DNA of 64,000 bases. Source: a virus. Below are positions 60,454 to 64,000 of the stretch, piece by piece. Each line of letters starts with the position of its first letter. Within the stretch, counting starts at the first letter, position 1. The notes below the pieces were generated by a model. The model was given only the letters and a program-made list of their open reading frames with translations. It was not told where the DNA came from and did no database searches. Made by a program: the position numbers and the translations under genes. Location of the stretch: positions 1 to 64,000 of the IMG/VR virus record IMGVR_UViG_3300020442_001467; one strand, written 5' to 3'.

Positions 60454-60760
60454 TATTGACGGCACTATCTGCTTCCCTGGCGAAGGTGATGCTGTATACA
60501 CTCATGCCAGACCCAGGACGGATCGTATCAGTAGAATCAATCAACTATACATCGAAGGGCATGAAGTATACTACTTCACAGCTAGAGGTATGGGACGCTA
60601 TAATAATGATCGCCAGAAAGCATATGATGAATTCTACGAGTTCACCAAGAAACAATTATGTAACTGGGGATGCATGTTCAACGATCTGTATCTAGGCAAA
60701 CCTTCTGGAGATATATACATTGACGACAAAGGAGTCAGCGACCATGAGTTCTTCAATTAA
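60437..60760 (+). CDS. Small HAD-superfamily phosphatase
   Basis: The 107-residue protein has HAD motifs I (VVDIDGTIC; Asp6, Asp8), II (YFTARGM; Thr48), III (GKPSGDIYID; Lys88) and IV (Asp96, Asp97). It belongs to the short capsule/LPS-type phosphatases with no cap domain. In the ADP-heptose pathway a HAD enzyme, GmhB, removes the C7 phosphate. GmhB is larger (about 190 residues), but this gene fills that slot in the cassette. The pathway role is inference. It overlaps both neighbours by 17 bases. Confidence 0.75.
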   Translation: MKYVVDIDGTICFPGEGDAVYTHARPRTDRISRINQLYIEGHEVYYFTARGMGRYNNDRQKAYDEFYEFTKKQLCNWGCMFNDLYLGKPSGDIYIDDKGVSDHEFFN

Positions 60761-61097
60761 GTTCGTCCCAAAAGGTTGGGGTCACGAGAAATGGATCGTC
60801 AACAACGAAAAATACTGTGGAAAACTTTTATTCTTTGAAAAGGGAAAGAGGTGTTCTTGGCATTACCACAAAAGAAAAGAAGAAACGTTTTACATTCATT
60901 CAGGTAAACTACAGTTAGTGTATGGATACATGGATGATTTTACAGATGCAGATACATTAATACTAACCCCTGGAGACAAGTTTGAAGTCCCCAGGGAATT
61001 GCGTCATCAAATGAAGGCGTTAGAAGATACAGAGATGTATGAGTTCTCTACTACACACTTTGAGTCTGATTCTTATCGAGTAAAGAAAGGTGACTGA
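60744..61097 (+). CDS. Cupin-fold protein (117 aa)
   Basis: The protein has WHYHKRKEETFYIHSGKLQL (metal ligands His40, His42, Glu46 or Glu47) and RELRHQM with His88, the classic single-cupin pattern. It resembles the cupin domain of mannose-6-phosphate isomerase or dTDP-sugar isomerases. A sugar isomerase or epimerase role is plausible, which could supply the missing sedoheptulose-7-phosphate isomerisation step, but GmhA itself is a different fold. AAAGGAG lies 9 bases before the ATG. The 3' end overlaps hldD on the other strand by 47 bases. Confidence 0.75.
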   Translation: MSSSIKFVPKGWGHEKWIVNNEKYCGKLLFFEKGKRCSWHYHKRKEETFYIHSGKLQLVYGYMDDFTDADTLILTPGDKFEVPRELRHQMKALEDTEMYEFSTTHFESDSYRVKKGD

Positions 61098-61872
61098 TGT
61101 AGGTCTCAATTGAGATGAACTCTTTTTGATCCCACTTAAAATTAGAAAAAGTATTGTATTGATACTTGTCTTTCAGATGTTCGGGGAAGGGGATCTCTTT
61201 GATCTCCGCCCCGAATTTTTCTGCAATGATTTCTGCTACCTGTCTGAAAGAATAGACGTGACCAGATCCTAGATCATAGATACCAGATCCAACACCATTG
61301 TTGTCTACAATGTCTATAACATCATCCACCCAGATGAAGTCTCTCTTACAGTTTTCAGATCCCTCAAAGATTTCAATCACACCATTCTGTACTGCTTGCT
61401 CTGCAAACTTGCTTACAGGACTGCGCTGATTGCCTTTATGTTCTTCACCCAGACCATATACATTGAAGAATCTAAATCCTTGAATGAGGTCAAACCTATC
61501 AATGTTTTCAGATACCCATAGATCCACAGCAACTTTTGACTTTGCATATAGGTTGAGAGGGTCTAGTCCACCATCAGTTCTGTTGCCATACACAGAAGCA
61601 GATGATGCATACTTTACAGGGATACCATACTCAAGTGCCTTCTCGAACAATTCAATAGAATATTCTACGTTGAAACATGTAAGTTTTTCTTCATCTGTAC
61701 ATGTGGTAGAAGAGATTGCACCCATGTGGATAATCTCGTCGATGTCTTTCCACCCATTAAAGTTCTCAAGCATTGCCCAAGCGTTATAATCTTCTACTCC
61801 AATGAACGGTTGGTGCTTTTCTGCAAACTTCTTTCCAATGAATCCATTGCATCCAGTAATCAGTTTAGGCAT
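61051..61872 (-). CDS. hldD: HldD-like ADP-L-glycero-D-manno-heptose 6-epimerase
   Basis: The 273-residue NAD(P)-dependent epimerase starts MPKLITGCNGFIGKKF (Rossmann G7, G10, G13) and carries the YAKSK catalytic pair (Tyr109, Lys113). The stretches HMGAISSTT, GFRFFNVYGLGEEHKGN, FEGSENCKRDFIWVDDV and EIPFPEHLKDKYQ follow E. coli HldD closely, unlike other sugar epimerases. It would convert ADP-D-glycero- to ADP-L-glycero-D-manno-heptose. It is the only minus-strand gene in the window, is slightly shorter than E. coli HldD (310), and converges on the cupin gene. A TACAAT element lies just upstream of its ATG. Confidence 0.85.
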   Translation of the reverse strand: MPKLITGCNGFIGKKFAEKHQPFIGVEDYNAWAMLENFNGWKDIDEIIHMGAISSTTCTDEEKLTCFNVEYSIELFEKALEYGIPVKYASSASVYGNRTDGGLDPLNLYAKSKVAVDLWVSENIDRFDLIQGFRFFNVYGLGEEHKGNQRSPVSKFAEQAVQNGVIEIFEGSENCKRDFIWVDDVIDIVDNNGVGSGIYDLGSGHVYSFRQVAEIIAEKFGAEIKEIPFPEHLKDKYQYNTFSNFKWDQKEFISIETYISHLSLLDKNQTQSV

Positions 61873-61887
61873 CGTATTGTAGACGGG

Positions 61888-61895
61888 TATAAATA
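61888..61895 (+). promoter_or_regulatory. Late promoter TATAAATA in the divergent hldD gap
   Basis: A perfect TATAAATA faces the structural gene at 61929. On the opposite strand the same gap carries GTCTACAAT, resembling the -10 elements of the early block, a few bases from the hldD start. The 56-base gap is thus a bidirectional control region. Confidence 0.7.
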
Positions 61896-61928
61896 AGTAT
61901 AACACAGAAGGACTATAGCGACAACAAG

Positions 61929-63071
61929 ATGTCTAATCCCACTTTTGGATATTTAGCGTCTCTCGTTTCACCTAAAAAAACTAGAGTCGCACTACATACT
62001 GCCCCAACAGGCAAAGTTGTAGAGGGTAAAATTTCGATTACACATAAAGATCCTTATCCAATTCGGGTTAGAATCGGTGTTTCTAGCGGAGGTCTACTAG
62101 ACTTCAACCCTGAAAACTATATCTTATTTGATTATGAGATTGGTGAAGGTCAGAGTTATGAGAGTGATACCATCTATTATGGTGGCGACCAATCTCTAGT
62201 TGTATGGGCAAGTTGCGATAACGCATCATTTGTTCTCCACGGTCAGATTCAAGATGACCCAACTGCTACTGGATTCGTTGCAGCAGCTCTACCAACACCA
62301 AGACAAAACACAGCAATCTATACAGTTCCTACTGGCGAAGAGGCACTGATCAGTTTGTTTGTTGCAAACCAAGGACCATCACCTGCTAGATTTAGAGTAG
62401 CAATCAGTGATGAAGGTGCTGGTACTACAATTACTTCTGATCAATATCTGGAATACAATAGAGACATTGTTCCCAGAACTTCTTATCAAAGAACTAACTT
62501 AAAAATTCGCGGTGGTCAATCTGTAGTTGTATTCACAGATACTGCTGATGTATCCTTCTCTGTCTACGCAAAGTTTAACTACTCGGTAGTTAGTACAGAC
62601 TTCTCTGTTGGCGGTGAATTGGATGTAGGCGGCGCAACTCTCTTGAGAGATGCTCTAGAAGTACAAGGCATCACCACACTGAAAGAACCATTGAATGCCG
62701 AGAAGGCAATTACATTAGGTACTGATTCTGTTCCAGCAAACCTAACTGTAAAGGGTGATATTGCAACTGGTTCTGGAAGTGTAAGTATCACAGACTCTAC
62801 TGGTAACATCTCAACCTCTGGAGTTTTAACAGCAGGTACTATCGCAACTACTGGAAATATTACTGCAGGATCAAACAAAGTCGTCTTAAATGCAACCACT
62901 GGAGACGTTACTGTAACAGGAATTTTGGATCCTCAAGGTGGATTCCTAGGTGATCTGGATCTTCTAAATAATAAAGTAACGAATCTGGCAGATCCTGCTG
63001 CCGCAACGGACGCTGCAAACCGCAAGTACGTTGATAGTAAGGTTGTAGCATTCTCTATCGCACTAGGATAA
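61929..63071 (+). CDS. Tail fibre/virion protein (380 aa)
   Basis: Residues 1-220 hold two similar beta domains: TAPTGKVVEGKISITHKDPYP and YTVPTGEEALISLFVANQGP, each followed by a YI/YL-xx-N/D-Y pattern, similar to the 106-residue protein at 51499. Residues about 220-350 are shaft-like repeats (SGSVSITDSTGNISTSGVLT). The end KVTNLADPAAATDAANRKYV is the standard fibre C-terminus. It is a likely short fibre or decoration protein. Confidence 0.75.
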   Translation: MSNPTFGYLASLVSPKKTRVALHTAPTGKVVEGKISITHKDPYPIRVRIGVSSGGLLDFNPENYILFDYEIGEGQSYESDTIYYGGDQSLVVWASCDNASFVLHGQIQDDPTATGFVAAALPTPRQNTAIYTVPTGEEALISLFVANQGPSPARFRVAISDEGAGTTITSDQYLEYNRDIVPRTSYQRTNLKIRGGQSVVVFTDTADVSFSVYAKFNYSVVSTDFSVGGELDVGGATLLRDALEVQGITTLKEPLNAEKAITLGTDSVPANLTVKGDIATGSGSVSITDSTGNISTSGVLTAGTIATTGNITAGSNKVVLNATTGDVTVTGILDPQGGFLGDLDLLNNKVTNLADPAAATDAANRKYVDSKVVAFSIALG

Positions 63072-63086
63072 TCACGGAGTTTATAA

Positions 63087-64000
63087 ATGGCAAAACGACA
63101 AATTAGAGACTATGTATTCTCCCCAGGCATCGCTGGTGTCGGTACTCTAAAGATCCTGGACAAGGTAGATGTTGATCAGATTCTGATCATCACCAATGCT
63201 ACCAGCAACCAATTTTTATATAACTTCAGTGATCCGTCCTTACCGATTTCGGTAGACTTTACCTCAACTACAGACGGATCTGACCCAGACTTCCCATACA
63301 GTAATACATTGTCAAATGGTGTCACCACCATTACGTTCCTGTATGATACTTCTGCACAGTTTGCTACTGACAAGATCCTAATCTTTGTAGAAGCAGAAGA
63401 GCAAAGAACTAGACCATACGACTTCGGTACTGATGCTATCGAACGTATGAGGTTTGCAGAACCTCAATCGATGCTTGACGCTGACTTTGAGTATGGCATT
63501 CAACCAACCAAGTGGCAGTCTCTTGACCTGCTGCGTGGTTATCCTTCTATCTACGAAGTTCCTGGATCTGACATCGGTCTCGTTGCTGTTACAACCGACG
63601 CATCTGCTGGATCAGGTGCTATTGGTCCATCGAAAATTACTGTTGATACAGTCCTGGATCATGGTTTGACTGTAGGCGATCCTGTTTCTATTAAGGGTCT
63701 GGATGATGCTGTTTCTGGTTTCGCAAAAGCAGAAGGTTCGTTCATCATCGACGCTGTTCCTAGTACAACACAGTTTACCTACTATGCTAAAGCAAAAGTA
63801 GGAACAACTCCTGCTACTCCACTGCTGTCCTCATTTACTGTACTGAAGCAGGCAGGATTCTACACTGGTGCTGCGATTGGTACTAACCCTGTCTTCAGTG
63901 TAGTAACCAATGGTGCTTCGGGTAGCTTCCAAACAAAAGGATCTAACCCACAAGGGACGACAAGACTTGGTGTACAACCAGCTTCTGCACTACCTCCCAT
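63087..64000 (+). CDS. Conserved cyanophage virion protein (partial, 3' end beyond window)
   Basis: The frame starts MAKRQIRDYVFSPGIAGVGT and stays open to the window edge (about 304 residues). It contains VDVDQILIITNATSNQFLYNFSDP, a beta-rich N-terminal domain, and ERMRFAEPQSMLDADFEYGIQPTKW followed by LLRGYPSIYEVPGSD, which I recognise from large, conserved structural proteins of cyanophages. HGLTVGDPVSIKGL repeats follow. It is probably a very large fibre or baseplate protein. GGAG lies 10 bases upstream. Confidence 0.75.
   Translation, partial: MAKRQIRDYVFSPGIAGVGTLKILDKVDVDQILIITNATSNQFLYNFSDPSLPISVDFTSTTDGSDPDFPYSNTLSNGVTTITFLYDTSAQFATDKILIFVEAEEQRTRPYDFGTDAIERMRFAEPQSMLDADFEYGIQPTKWQSLDLLRGYPSIYEVPGSDIGLVAVTTDASAGSGAIGPSKITVDTVLDHGLTVGDPVSIKGLDDAVSGFAKAEGSFIIDAVPSTTQFTYYAKAKVGTTPATPLLSSFTVLKQAGFYTGAAIGTNPVFSVVTNGASGSFQTKGSNPQGTTRLGVQPASALPP

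Noticed and set aside
58699-60760. Three gene overlaps of exactly 17 bases in the sugar cassette
   Set aside because: The overlapping sequences differ, so this is probably a coincidence of compact packing and not a shared element.
63082-63089. TATAAATG resembling a late promoter
   Set aside because: It includes the start codon of the gene it would serve; a leaderless late transcript is unlikely, and the upstream GGAG suggests an ordinary leader.
1-64000. tRNA or rRNA genes, integrase or attachment sites
   Set aside because: No tRNA-like cloverleaf, rRNA segment, recombinase or direct-repeat att pair was recognised while reading either strand, though a tRNA search program was not available.

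Overview
The window looks like part of a T4-like myovirus of marine picocyanobacteria (Synechococcus/Prochlorococcus cyanophage). The grounds are baseplate genes in the order gp25, gp6, giant gp7-position protein and gp8, a PAAR spike tip, several conserved small cyanophage proteins, a run of very large tail and fibre proteins, and repeated TATAAATA-type late promoters. No tRNA genes, photosynthesis genes, CRISPR arrays or insertion sequences were seen. Every gene but one is on the + strand.

Region 1 (1-7170) is a dense early-type block of about 27 small genes, mostly of unknown function. Many are translationally coupled through ATGA, GTGA or TTGA overlaps. They are driven by host-like sigma70 promoters, including two with a perfect TTGACA and a 17-base spacer. 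Recognisable products are a 2OG-Fe(II) prolyl-hydroxylase-like oxygenase, a KTSC-like protein, an NGWTNYETWNVALW-motif protein and a PD-(D/E)XK nuclease candidate. About 3890-4400 is very AT-rich and about 5350-7170 is clearly GC-rich. Several genes in the second part share an AC-rich leader without a Shine-Dalgarno sequence.

Region 2 (7280-55800) is the late structural block. Its order is: small proteins; PAAR tip; gp25; gp6; a 3031-residue protein with YHYH and cupredoxin-like modules; gp8; a 2706-residue DUF4815 protein; fibre proteins, one with a LamG-like domain; a virion subtilase-like protein carrying a cupredoxin-like insertion; adaptor-like proteins; a 2128-residue hierarchical-repeat protein; a beta-helix fibre; and three tandem paralogues that are extremely rich in cysteine and glycine.

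Region 3 (55850-61872) is a non-structural cassette inserted among structural genes. It encodes a GT9 (heptosyltransferase-like) glycosyltransferase, a NodU/CmcH-type carbamoyltransferase, a 2OG-Fe(II) oxygenase, an HldC-like adenylyltransferase, an HldA-like PfkB kinase, a small HAD phosphatase, a cupin and, on the opposite strand, an HldD-like ADP-heptose 6-epimerase. Together these cover nearly the whole ADP-L-glycero-D-manno-heptose pathway plus transfer and carbamoylation. I regard this as the most interesting system in the window. Region 4 (61900-64000) returns to structural proteins, the last one cut by the window edge.
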